Origin: Alistipes sp.
GTDB lineage: Bacteria > Bacteroidota > Bacteroidia > Bacteroidales > Rikenellaceae
Reading direction: 5' to 3'
Assembly (NCBI GenBank): GCA_017532885.1
Contig: JAFXIS010000041.1
Location: forward strand, 1-29,282
Length of the DNA: 29,282 bases
In this document: piece by piece, positions 7,175-14,389 of the stretch
How the letters are laid out: each line of letters opens with the position of its first letter
Numbering within the stretch: the stretch's first letter is position 1
Translations under genes and position numbers: made by a program
The notes under the pieces: generated by a model
Told to the model about the DNA's origin: nothing
What the model saw: only the letters and a program-made list of their open reading frames with translations
The model's database searches: none

Positions 7175-8446
7175 ATGGTAGATATTTTTGAAAGATTAGA
7201 GAAGAATACCGGTGGTCCAATTGGTCAGTACATGCAGTTGGTACATGGTTATTTTGCATTCCCGAAGCTCGAGGGTGAGCTTGGTCCTCACATGAAGTTC
7301 CGCGGCAAGGAGATGCTTAACTGGAGTTTGAATAACTACCTTGGCTTGGCTAACCACCCCGAGGTACGCGAGGCTGACGCCGAGGGTGCAAAGCAGTTCG
7401 GTATGGCTGCGCCTATGGGTGCTCGTATGATGAGTGGTCAGACGAAGTATCACGAGCAGTTGGAGCGCGAGTTGGCAGAGTTCGTAGGCAAGGAGGATGC
7501 TTTCCTTTTGAACTTCGGTTATCAGGGTATGATTTCAATTATTGACTGCTTGCTCTCGCCTCGCGATGTAGTGGTTTATGATGCTGAGTGTCACGCATGT
7601 ATCATCGACGGTCTGCGTATGCACAAGGGTAAGCGTTTCGTATATGGTCACAACGACGAGGAGTCATTGCGTTTGCAGCTTAAGCACGCAACCGAGCTTG
7701 CCGAGGAGCAGCGTGGTGGTGTCTTGGTTATCACCGAGGGTGTATTCGGTATGAAGGGTGACCTCGGTTTCTTGGATGTAATCGTTAAGGCAAAGCAGGA
7801 CTTCAACTTCCGTTTGTTGGTTGATGATGCTCACGGCTTTGGTACTATGGGTCCCGGTGGTCGTGGTACTGCGGCTCACTTTGGTGTAGTTGATGGCGTG
7901 GATGTGTTGTTTAACACCTTCGCAAAATCTATGGCAGGTATCGGTGCATTTGTTAGCGGTCCCCGTTGGTTGATTAACCTGTTCCGTTACAACATGCGTT
8001 CGCAGCTCTACGCTAAGTCACTTCCTATGCCTATGGTAATTGGTGCTTTGAAGCGTCTGGACCTTATCCGCAAGCACCCTGAGTATCAGGAGAAGTTGTG
8101 GGAGATTACCCGCGCTATTCAGACCGGCTTCAAGGAGAATGGCTTTGAGATTGGTGTTACACAGTCGCCCGTTACTCCCGTCTATATGAAGGGCGGTAAC
8201 GAGGAGGGTACCAACCTTATCGTCGATTTGCGAGAGAACTATGGTATCTTCTGCTCTATCGTGATTTATCCCGTTATTCCGAAGGGCGAGATTATCTTGC
8301 GTATTATCCCTACTGCTGCCCACACTATGGAGGATGTTGAGCGCACAATCGAGGCGTTCAAGGCTGTACGCGAGAAGTTCGATGCAGGCTACTATGCTTC
8401 GATGCCTATTCCACAGAAGGCAGACCCCGAGTTCAAGGTACGCTAA
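7175..8446 (+). CDS. PLP-dependent alpha-oxoamine synthase, SulA/serine palmitoyltransferase-like
   Basis: A 423-residue fold-type I PLP enzyme of the AONS/KBL/SPT family, which condenses an amino acid with an acyl thioester and releases CO2. Visible features: SLNNYLGLANHPEV, GARMMSGQTKYHEQLE, DAECHACIIDG (H140, ring stacking), LLVDDAHGFGTMG (D217, H220) and NTFAKSMAGIGAF (Schiff-base K251). It carries about 30 extra N-terminal residues and a C-terminal tail compared with classic 395-residue Kbl/SPT. Long forms like this occur in Bacteroidetes that make sphingolipids or sulfonolipids. In Alistipes finegoldii the first sulfonolipid step, cysteate plus acyl-ACP to 3-ketocapnine, is done by an enzyme of this family (SulA). 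Serine versus cysteate as substrate cannot be settled from sequence alone. Followed by a strong terminator, so monocistronic. Confidence 0.85.
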   Translation: MVDIFERLEKNTGGPIGQYMQLVHGYFAFPKLEGELGPHMKFRGKEMLNWSLNNYLGLANHPEVREADAEGAKQFGMAAPMGARMMSGQTKYHEQLERELAEFVGKEDAFLLNFGYQGMISIIDCLLSPRDVVVYDAECHACIIDGLRMHKGKRFVYGHNDEESLRLQLKHATELAEEQRGGVLVITEGVFGMKGDLGFLDVIVKAKQDFNFRLLVDDAHGFGTMGPGGRGTAAHFGVVDGVDVLFNTFAKSMAGIGAFVSGPRWLINLFRYNMRSQLYAKSLPMPMVIGALKRLDLIRKHPEYQEKLWEITRAIQTGFKENGFEIGVTQSPVTPVYMKGGNEEGTNLIVDLRENYGIFCSIVIYPVIPKGEIILRIIPTAAHTMEDVERTIEAFKAVREKFDAGYYASMPIPQKADPEFKVR

Positions 8447-8469
8447 TTCTTGTTTTAACTCGATATTTG

Positions 8470-8495
8470 AGCCGTCCGTTTCGGGCGGCTTTTTT
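8470..8495 (+). terminator. Intrinsic terminator of the oxoamine synthase gene
   Basis: AGCCGTCC (8470-8477) pairs with GGGCGGCT (8483-8490) with one G-U, followed by a run of T to 8495. 24 bases after the stop codon. Confidence 0.85.
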
Positions 8496-8550
8496 GTTGA
8501 GATGAAAGAGCAAAGGTGAAAGAGCAAAGTTCAAAGAGGAAAGAGCAAAG

Positions 8551-8590
8551 AGATTCTCACGCAAAACTGTGTTTTGCTCAGAATGACGGA
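8551..8590 (-). repeat. Dispersed palindromic repeat R2, inverted copy
   Basis: AGATTCTCACGCAAAAC, then GTTTTGCTCAGAATGACGG, is the reverse complement of the repeats at 18481-18516 and 20349-20384. Its centre GCAAAAC/GTTTTGC is self-complementary. Part of the gene-free stretch 8447-8840, which otherwise holds repeats and low-complexity AAAGAGCAAAG text. Confidence 0.75.
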
Positions 8591-8606
8591 TTTACCTACC
8601 ACATGG

Positions 8607-8642
8607 CGTCACTCTGAGGGCGCGCATGCGACCGTGAGAGTC
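8607..8642 (-). repeat. Dispersed intergenic repeat R1, inverted copy b
   Basis: Reverse complement reads GACTCTCACGGTCGCATGCG, then CCCTCAGAGTGACG, nearly the same as 18545-18580. Confidence 0.75.
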
Positions 8643-8678
8643 TGAAAAAGAGCAAAGAGCAAAGATGAAAGAGCAAAG

Positions 8679-8737
8679 ATAAGGAGTTTAGGGAAATTAA
8701 TGCTGCCCCCGACACTAAATTCTCTAAATTCCCTTTA
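8679..8737. repeat. AT-rich fold-back repeat R3, copy a
   Basis: Left arm AAGGAGTTTAGGGAAATTAA and right arm TAAATTCTCTAAATTCCCTT flank a GC-richer centre (TGCTGCCCCC). The same arm pattern recurs at 18592-18685, 20389-20464 and 25921-26022. Confidence 0.65.
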
Positions 8738-8779
8738 GACTCTTTCATCTTTGAACTTTCATCTTTGAACTTTTTTGCG

Positions 8780-8787
8780 TATCTTTG
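8780..8787 (+). promoter_or_regulatory. -7 box for the tgt operon
   Basis: TATCTTTG, a perfect TAnnTTTG box, 53 bases before the chosen tgt start. No TTTG at ideal -33 spacing. Confidence 0.55.
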
Positions 8788-8840
8788 TCCGAATTATGTA
8801 CTTATGACTACCATTGTGTGGTCGAGATATAGCGAAGAAT

Positions 8841-9971
8841 ATGAAATTTACACTTCAATATAAGGCTGCCTCGTCGAAGGCGCGTGCCGGAGAGATTGTG
8901 ACCGACCACGGAACAATCCAAACCCCTATTTTTATGCCGGTAGGTACTGCCGCGGCAATGAAGGGAATCTTCCATCGTGACTTGAAGGAGGACGCCAAGG
9001 CGCAGATTATCCTTGCCAACACCTATCACCTCTATCTCCGCCCCGGAATGGAGATTATCGAGCAGGCGGGAGGTGTGCATAAGTTTTCGACCTGGGAGGG
9101 CCCGATGCTCACCGATAGCGGAGGTTTTCAGGTCTTTTCGCTCTCGGAGTGCCGCAAACTCAAGGAGGAGGGTTGCCACTTCCGCTCACATATCGACGGC
9201 TCGAAACATCTCTTCACGCCCGAAAGCGTCATAGATACCGAGCGTACGATTGGCGCCGATATTATGATGGCATTCGACGAGTGTCCTCCGGGCGATGCAC
9301 CGAGGGATTATGCTGCAAAGTCATTGGCTTTGACGGAGCGCTGGTTGGATAGGTGCTTTAATCGCTATGCGCAAACCTCGCCAAAGTATGGACACTATCA
9401 GTCGTTGTTCCCTATCGTGCAGGGCTGCGCCTATCCTGACCTTCGCGAGCAGGCGGCACGCAATGTTCAGCAGTATGATGCTGACGGCTATGCTATTGGC
9501 GGTTTGGCTGTGGGTGAGCCTACCGAGGTGATGTATGAGATGATTGAGGTTGTAAATGCTGTATTACCCGAAGATAAGCCTCGCTACCTTATGGGCGTGG
9601 GTACTCCGACAAACATCTTGGAGGGAATCGACCGCGGAGTTGATATGTTCGACTGCGTTATGCCTACGCGAAACGGTAGAAATGGTCAGATTTTCACAAG
9701 CGAGGGCACAATCAACCTTCGTAACAAGAAGTGGGAGAACGACTTTTCGCCACTCGACCCTAATGGCGTAAGCTTTGTCGATAAGCAATACTCGAAGGCG
9801 TATGTGCATCACCTCGTTGTGAATAAGGAGATGCTGGGTGCGCAGATTGCATCGCTGCATAATGTGGCATTTTACCTGTGGCTGGTAGGCGAGGCCCGTC
9901 GTCACATCTTGGCAGGCGATTGGTCGGAGTGGAAGGCTCAAATGGTTGCAAAGTTGGGCAGACGATTGTAG
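8841..9971 (+). CDS. tgt: tRNA-guanine transglycosylase (queuosine pathway), zinc cysteines missing
   Basis: A 376-residue Tgt that swaps guanine 34 for preQ1 in GUN tRNAs. Start chosen at 8841 (MKFTLQYKA), where the family begins; an upstream ATG adds 9 unlikely residues. Landmarks: TPIFMPVGTAAAMKG, MLTDSGGFQVFSLS (D92), PIVQG and YAIGGLAVGE (base recognition), YLMGVGTP, and DMFDCVMPTRNGRNG (nucleophile region, 268-282). Oddity: the usual zinc motif with three cysteines, PECDCYTCRN in E. coli, reads PNGVSFVDKQ here, so the three cysteines are G309, S311 and D314; the later histidine (H340 in LHN) remains. The surrounding sequence is intact, so the enzyme may be active without this zinc site. 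First gene of a long plus-strand run. Confidence 0.95.
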   Translation: MKFTLQYKAASSKARAGEIVTDHGTIQTPIFMPVGTAAAMKGIFHRDLKEDAKAQIILANTYHLYLRPGMEIIEQAGGVHKFSTWEGPMLTDSGGFQVFSLSECRKLKEEGCHFRSHIDGSKHLFTPESVIDTERTIGADIMMAFDECPPGDAPRDYAAKSLALTERWLDRCFNRYAQTSPKYGHYQSLFPIVQGCAYPDLREQAARNVQQYDADGYAIGGLAVGEPTEVMYEMIEVVNAVLPEDKPRYLMGVGTPTNILEGIDRGVDMFDCVMPTRNGRNGQIFTSEGTINLRNKKWENDFSPLDPNGVSFVDKQYSKAYVHHLVVNKEMLGAQIASLHNVAFYLWLVGEARRHILAGDWSEWKAQMVAKLGRRL

Positions 9972-9997
9972 ATAGGCGAGCATAGAAAGAAAAAAGA

Positions 9998-11119
9998 ATG
10001 AGAGATATGAGTGAAAAGATTAAGATATCTTGGCCCGGGTTCAAAATCCTTGACCGTTATATTCTGGTGAAGTTTTTGGGTACCTATGCCTTTGCTCTTG
10101 CGATGATTACCGTAATCCTCGTAGTCTTTGACTATGCAGAGCGCGTGGATGACTTTACGGCTACAAAGGCGCCTATGTCGGCAATCATCTTTGATTATTA
10201 TATCAACTTTATTCCCGACTTTATCAACCAATTCAGTGGACTCTTTACCTTTATCTCGGTTATCTTCTTCACCTCGAAGATGGCATACCAGACCGAGATT
10301 ATCGCCATGTTGTCGGGAGGTATGAGCTTTAGACGCTTGATGTGGCCCTACTTTTTGGGTGCATTCTTTATTATGGCGTTGTCGTTGTCGCTCAATTTGT
10401 GGGTTATACCTCAGTCGCAGGTCAAGTGTGAGGAGTTCCGTCAAGAGTATATTCCGCGCAAGAAGAATATCCAATACGATAGAAACATCTATCGCCAAAT
10501 GAGCCCCGGAGAGTTCTTCTATGTAAGGAATTTCAATCGCTCGAATTCGGCATCATATATCGTTTTGGAGCGCCACGAGGGTACCCGCATTGCCGAGTCA
10601 TTGGAGGCGTCGAATGTTAAGGTGAATCCCAAGACGGGCCGTTGGACCAGTGAGCGATATATCGTTCGCAAAGTAGATAGCTTGGGCGTGGAGAGTTTCG
10701 AGCAACATCGCGACCTGGATACCCTGCTGAATATCGATGTCAGAGAGCTGGGTAAGATTGATGGCGTTGTTTCTACGATGAAGATTGGCGAACTTAACGA
10801 GTTTATTCAGCAGCAACGACATAAGGGCTCGGACGCAATCAACATTATGGAGGTGGAGCGCCACTGCCGCTATGCGTATCCCTTTGCGACATTTATCTTA
10901 ACGCTTATCGGCGTATCACTCTCGTCGCGTAAGGTTCGAGGTGGTACAGGTCTGCATATCGGAATCGGTATTACACTCTGCTTCTCGTATATCATGTGTA
11001 ACCGCGTATTCGAGGAGTTTGCCAAGAGCGGCTCACTGCCGGTTATGCTGGCTGTTTGGATGCCGAATATAATATTTGCCATTGTGGCGGTTTATCTCTA
11101 TCGTAAGGCCCCGAAATAA
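9998..11119 (+). CDS. LptF/LptG-family permease (LPS export)
   Basis: A 373-residue YjgP/YjgQ (LptF/LptG) membrane protein. Hydrophobic segments lie near residues 25-45, 75-95 and 115-140 and in a C-terminal group after about 290 (YPFATFILTLIGVSL, IGIGITLCFSYIM, MLAVWMPNIIFAIVAVYLY), with a large periplasmic beta-rich region between, the family arrangement. LptF and LptG form the inner-membrane core that hands lipopolysaccharide to LptC in the LptB2FG exporter. N-terminal ILDRYILVKFLGTYAFAL is characteristic. F versus G is not certain, though Bacteroidales usually place an LptG-type gene after tgt. Starts 26 bases after tgt, and its TAA overlaps the mqnE ATG by one base. Confidence 0.88.
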   Translation: MRDMSEKIKISWPGFKILDRYILVKFLGTYAFALAMITVILVVFDYAERVDDFTATKAPMSAIIFDYYINFIPDFINQFSGLFTFISVIFFTSKMAYQTEIIAMLSGGMSFRRLMWPYFLGAFFIMALSLSLNLWVIPQSQVKCEEFRQEYIPRKKNIQYDRNIYRQMSPGEFFYVRNFNRSNSASYIVLERHEGTRIAESLEASNVKVNPKTGRWTSERYIVRKVDSLGVESFEQHRDLDTLLNIDVRELGKIDGVVSTMKIGELNEFIQQQRHKGSDAINIMEVERHCRYAYPFATFILTLIGVSLSSRKVRGGTGLHIGIGITLCFSYIMCNRVFEEFAKSGSLPVMLAVWMPNIIFAIVAVYLYRKAPK

Positions 11120-12192
11120 TGAGAAGTTGGGAAGATATAGCAAATGGCGTAGAGCAAGGCGCAAGGCTCTCGGCGGAGGATGCCCTCACATTGTGGAGGG
11201 AGGCTCCATTGTGGCGTTTGGGCGAGTTGGCTACGGCGCGTAAACGCGCAGTGAGTGGTGATAAGGTCTATTACAACCGCAATTTCCATATCGAGCCTAC
11301 GAATCTGTGTGTCTTTAATTGTAAGTTCTGCTCTTTCCGCCGTACAAAAGGCAGTCCCGAGGCGTGGGATAAGACGATGGAGGAGATTGAGGCGCAGGTG
11401 TCGGCATACCGAGAGAGTGGTGTTACCGAGGTACATATCGTTGGCGGTGTTCATCCCGAGCACGACATCTACTACTATTGCGATATGATACGCCGCGTGA
11501 AGGCGATATTGCCTCAGGTTGCGGTGAAGGCATTTACGGCTATTGAACTTGCCTATATGATTCGGAAGGCGGGCCTGACCATCGAGGAGGGCTTGCGACT
11601 ACTTATAGATGCCGGCATGGAGGCCATACCGGGTGGAGGAGCCGAGATTTTCGACGAGGAACTGCGCGCTAAGATATGCCCTGATAAAGGTTCTACGGCG
11701 GAGTGGTTTGAAGTGCATCGCACTGCACATAGGCTCGGCATAAAGAGTAATGCGACGATGCTCTATGGTCATATCGAGAGTATAGAGCATCGCATCGACC
11801 ATTTGATGCGCTTGAGGGCTTTGCAGGATGAAACGGGCGGTTTGAATGCCTTTATACCGCTCAAATACCGCAACTTCGGCAACTCGATGTCGAAGATTGG
11901 CGAGGTGCCGATTGTGGATGATTTGCGTACGCTTGCAATGAGCCGTCTTGTGCTCGATAATGTGCCGCATATCAAGGCCTATTGGGTGATGTACGGTAAG
12001 CAGACAACCGAGATGGCATTGGCGTTTGGTGCTGATGATATCGACGGAACGATAGATGATTCGACAAAGATTTACTCTATGGCGGGAGCTGAGGACAATC
12101 GCCCACGCATGAGCGTTGAGGATATGCGTGCGATGGTTGCAAGGGTAGGCTTCAGGGCTGTGGAGCGAGATACATTTTATAACGAAATATAG
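11119..12192 (+). CDS. mqnE: Aminofutalosine synthase (radical SAM)
   Basis: A 357-residue radical SAM enzyme of the CofH/MqnC/MqnE group. The [4Fe-4S] cluster motif is C64-x3-C68-x2-C71 (NLCVFNCKFCSF). EVHIVGGVHPEHD, AIPGGGAEIFDEELR, KSNATMLYGHIES and NAFIPLKYRNFGNSMS are typical of MqnE, which joins 3-(1-carboxyvinyloxy)benzoate to SAM-derived adenosine in the futalosine route to menaquinone. MqnC is the main alternative. No other mqn genes are in the window. Translationally coupled to the upstream permease by a TAATG overlap; 10 bases precede the next gene. Confidence 0.88.
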   Translation: MRSWEDIANGVEQGARLSAEDALTLWREAPLWRLGELATARKRAVSGDKVYYNRNFHIEPTNLCVFNCKFCSFRRTKGSPEAWDKTMEEIEAQVSAYRESGVTEVHIVGGVHPEHDIYYYCDMIRRVKAILPQVAVKAFTAIELAYMIRKAGLTIEEGLRLLIDAGMEAIPGGGAEIFDEELRAKICPDKGSTAEWFEVHRTAHRLGIKSNATMLYGHIESIEHRIDHLMRLRALQDETGGLNAFIPLKYRNFGNSMSKIGEVPIVDDLRTLAMSRLVLDNVPHIKAYWVMYGKQTTEMALAFGADDIDGTIDDSTKIYSMAGAEDNRPRMSVEDMRAMVARVGFRAVERDTFYNEI

Positions 12193-12202
12193 AACTTTAT
12201 AT

Positions 12203-13228
12203 ATGGAGCAGAGAAGAGTTGCAAAACCTCGCCGCAATAGTTCGGCAAAGCGTGGCTCAAAAGGCTTGTGGGCGCAGTTAAAGAGTCGCCCCATTATATA
12301 TCATGCGGTGCTTATTGTGCTGGCATTGGTAGCTGTGATTGTGGCATCGAGCATCCTTATGATGATAATCACTCGTCATGGTACGCATCGTACCGTGCCC
12401 GAATTTATGGGCTCGAAGTTAGATGTTGTAATGCAGGAGGCGGAGCGCCGAGGCCTGGAGATTGTTGTTAATGACTCGTTGTTTGTTCCGGCTTACGAGG
12501 GTGGTATTGTGCTGGACCAACTTCCCAAGAGCGGCGCCGAGGTGAAGGCGGGGCGTAAGGTTTATGTCACGATAAACTCGTTCCGTGAGAAGATGGTCAA
12601 AGTGCCTTATGTCGCAGGTCGCTCGTTGCGTCAGGCAAAAAATATGCTTGAGGTTGCCGGCTTGGGCATCGAAAAGTTGGTATACGAGGAGGATATCGCT
12701 ACAAATTATGTCTTGGCAGAGGTTGTCGATGGCATAGAGATGAATGCCGAGAGCGATATAGAGTTGGAGATGGGCTCGGGCGTTGTGCTGAAGGTGGGCG
12801 TTGAGAAGGATAAGAACAGCACTATCGTACCAAAGGCAATTGGCCACGGACTGCAGGCGGCGAAGAGTCGCTTGTGGGAGCAGGGCTTGAATGTCGGTAA
12901 GATTATATTTGACGAGGATATAGATTTGCTCAGCGAGAAGAATGCGAGGGTATATCGCCAATCTTTGGGGCATAATACCACCACCAGATTAGGCTCGGCG
13001 GTAAGCCTGTGGCTCACGCTCGATATGGAGAAAGTCGAGAAGAATAGTGCGGAGTCGGATAAGATTGCTCATAAGTTGGAGGAGGAGCGTTTGCGTTTGG
13101 AGCAGGAGCGCCTTGATTCGTTGGCTCGCATGGAGGCTGCGGGTGGCTCGATTGAGGATATTCTCCAGCAGGGAAGTTCGACCGCAACCGAGGTAGTGGA
13201 GAGCGAGGTGGATGAATTTTTCGACTAA
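12203..13228 (+). CDS. Membrane-anchored PASTA-domain protein
   Basis: A 341-residue protein: basic cytoplasmic N-terminus (1-32), one transmembrane helix (about 34-57), then three PASTA repeats, each starting with a P-x-x-hydrophobic-G-like turn (VPEFMGSKLDVVMQEAERRG; VPYVAGRSLRQAKNMLEVAG; VPKAIGHGLQAAKSRLWEQG), and a charged, Glu-rich coiled C-terminal tail (about 275-341). PASTA domains bind peptidoglycan or related ligands in Gram-positive Ser/Thr kinases and PBPs; here no kinase or transpeptidase is attached. Kinase-free PASTA proteins next to rluD are common in Bacteroidetes; their function is not established. Likely envelope-associated. Spaced 10 bases after mqnE and 15 before rluD. 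Confidence 0.88.
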   Translation: MEQRRVAKPRRNSSAKRGSKGLWAQLKSRPIIYHAVLIVLALVAVIVASSILMMIITRHGTHRTVPEFMGSKLDVVMQEAERRGLEIVVNDSLFVPAYEGGIVLDQLPKSGAEVKAGRKVYVTINSFREKMVKVPYVAGRSLRQAKNMLEVAGLGIEKLVYEEDIATNYVLAEVVDGIEMNAESDIELEMGSGVVLKVGVEKDKNSTIVPKAIGHGLQAAKSRLWEQGLNVGKIIFDEDIDLLSEKNARVYRQSLGHNTTTRLGSAVSLWLTLDMEKVEKNSAESDKIAHKLEEERLRLEQERLDSLARMEAAGGSIEDILQQGSSTATEVVESEVDEFFD

Positions 13229-13243
13229 ATTTAGAGTGATTGA

Positions 13244-14356
13244 ATGATACCTACTAATAACGAATATATCGAACAAGACCTTTTGGAAGAGGGCGATGAG
13301 TTGCTTGCGTCGGAGGATGGTGAAGCGGGGGAGGAACTCTTCGAACACTTTGCCATAACGGTAGACAAGGGTCAGAAGATGCTTCGATTGGATAAATTTC
13401 TGGTCGATAGGATGGAACATTGCTCGCGCAACCGCATTCAGGCCGCTGCCGACAATGGTAATATCTTGGTTAATGGCGTGCCGGCAAAGTCGAGCTATAA
13501 GGTGAAGCCTTTGGACCATATTACCCTTGTAATGCCCTATCCTAAGCGCGAAATTGAGATTATACCCGAGGATATTCCGCTCGATGTGGTCTACGAAGAT
13601 GACGACATCATAATCGTAAATAAGGCTGCGGGTATGGTTGTACACCCGGGTTGCGGAAATTATACGGGTACGCTGGTTAATGCTTTGACCTTCCATCTGA
13701 AAGATTTACCCTTGTTTCAGGAGGGCGATATGCGTGCCGGATTGGTACATCGTATCGACAAAGATACTTCGGGCTTGTTGGTTGTGGCGAAGAATGAACG
13801 CGCACATACACGCCTTGCCAAGCAGTTCTTCGACCATACGATTTTCCGTCGTTATGTCGCTTTGGTGTGGGGTAATATTGAGGAGGATGAAGGTACGATT
13901 ACGGGAAACATTGGCCGTAATCCGCGAGATAGACAGCAGATGTATGTCTTTGCCGATGGCTCGGACGGTAAGCATGCCGTAACGCACTACAAGGTGCTGC
14001 GACGCTATGGCTATGTCACACTTGTCGAGTGCCGTTTGGAAACGGGTCGTACGCATCAGATTCGAGTTCATATGTCATGGCAGGGGCATCCGCTGTTTAA
14101 CGATGCCCGTTATGGTGGCGATAGAATATTGAAGGGTACAACCTTTTCGAAATATAAGCAGTTTATCGAGAACTGCTTTACGCTACTGCCTCGTCAGGCT
14201 TTGCATGCCCGCGCGTTGGGCTTTACGCACCCCACAACGGGTAAGGAGGTGATGTTCGAGAGCGAACTGCCCGACGATTTGAAGGCTGTGTTGGATAAGT
14301 GGGAGGTTTATAGCACCTCGCGCAAGGAGGAGGACTCTTACGAATCGGTAGTGTAA
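13244..14356 (+). CDS. rluD: RluA/RluD-family 23S rRNA pseudouridine synthase
   Basis: A 370-residue pseudouridine synthase. An acidic N-terminal extension (about 1-37) precedes an S4 RNA-binding domain (about 47-100, LDKFLVDRMEHCSRNRIQAA) and the RluA catalytic domain. The active-site motif HRIDKDTSGLL contains catalytic D172, with LVECRLETGRTHQIRVHM and HPLFNDARYGG downstream. The substrate is probably U1911/1915/1917 of 23S rRNA (RluD), but RluA-family members with other targets cannot be excluded by sequence alone. Part of the plus-strand operon after the PASTA gene. Confidence 0.9.
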   Translation: MIPTNNEYIEQDLLEEGDELLASEDGEAGEELFEHFAITVDKGQKMLRLDKFLVDRMEHCSRNRIQAAADNGNILVNGVPAKSSYKVKPLDHITLVMPYPKREIEIIPEDIPLDVVYEDDDIIIVNKAAGMVVHPGCGNYTGTLVNALTFHLKDLPLFQEGDMRAGLVHRIDKDTSGLLVVAKNERAHTRLAKQFFDHTIFRRYVALVWGNIEEDEGTITGNIGRNPRDRQQMYVFADGSDGKHAVTHYKVLRRYGYVTLVECRLETGRTHQIRVHMSWQGHPLFNDARYGGDRILKGTTFSKYKQFIENCFTLLPRQALHARALGFTHPTTGKEVMFESELPDDLKAVLDKWEVYSTSRKEEDSYESVV

Positions 14357-14389
14357 CCTATAAAGTAATAAAAGACATTTCCACGAAAT

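Noticed and set aside
8503..8690. AAAGAGCAAAG-type repeated text as a regulatory or CRISPR-like array
   Set aside because: Short, irregular, low-complexity units without unique spacers; treated as part of the intergenic repeat clusters.
11599..12294. Open frame of 231 codons on the minus strand
   Set aside because: Opposite mqnE and the start of the PASTA gene, both strongly supported by motifs; no domain of its own.
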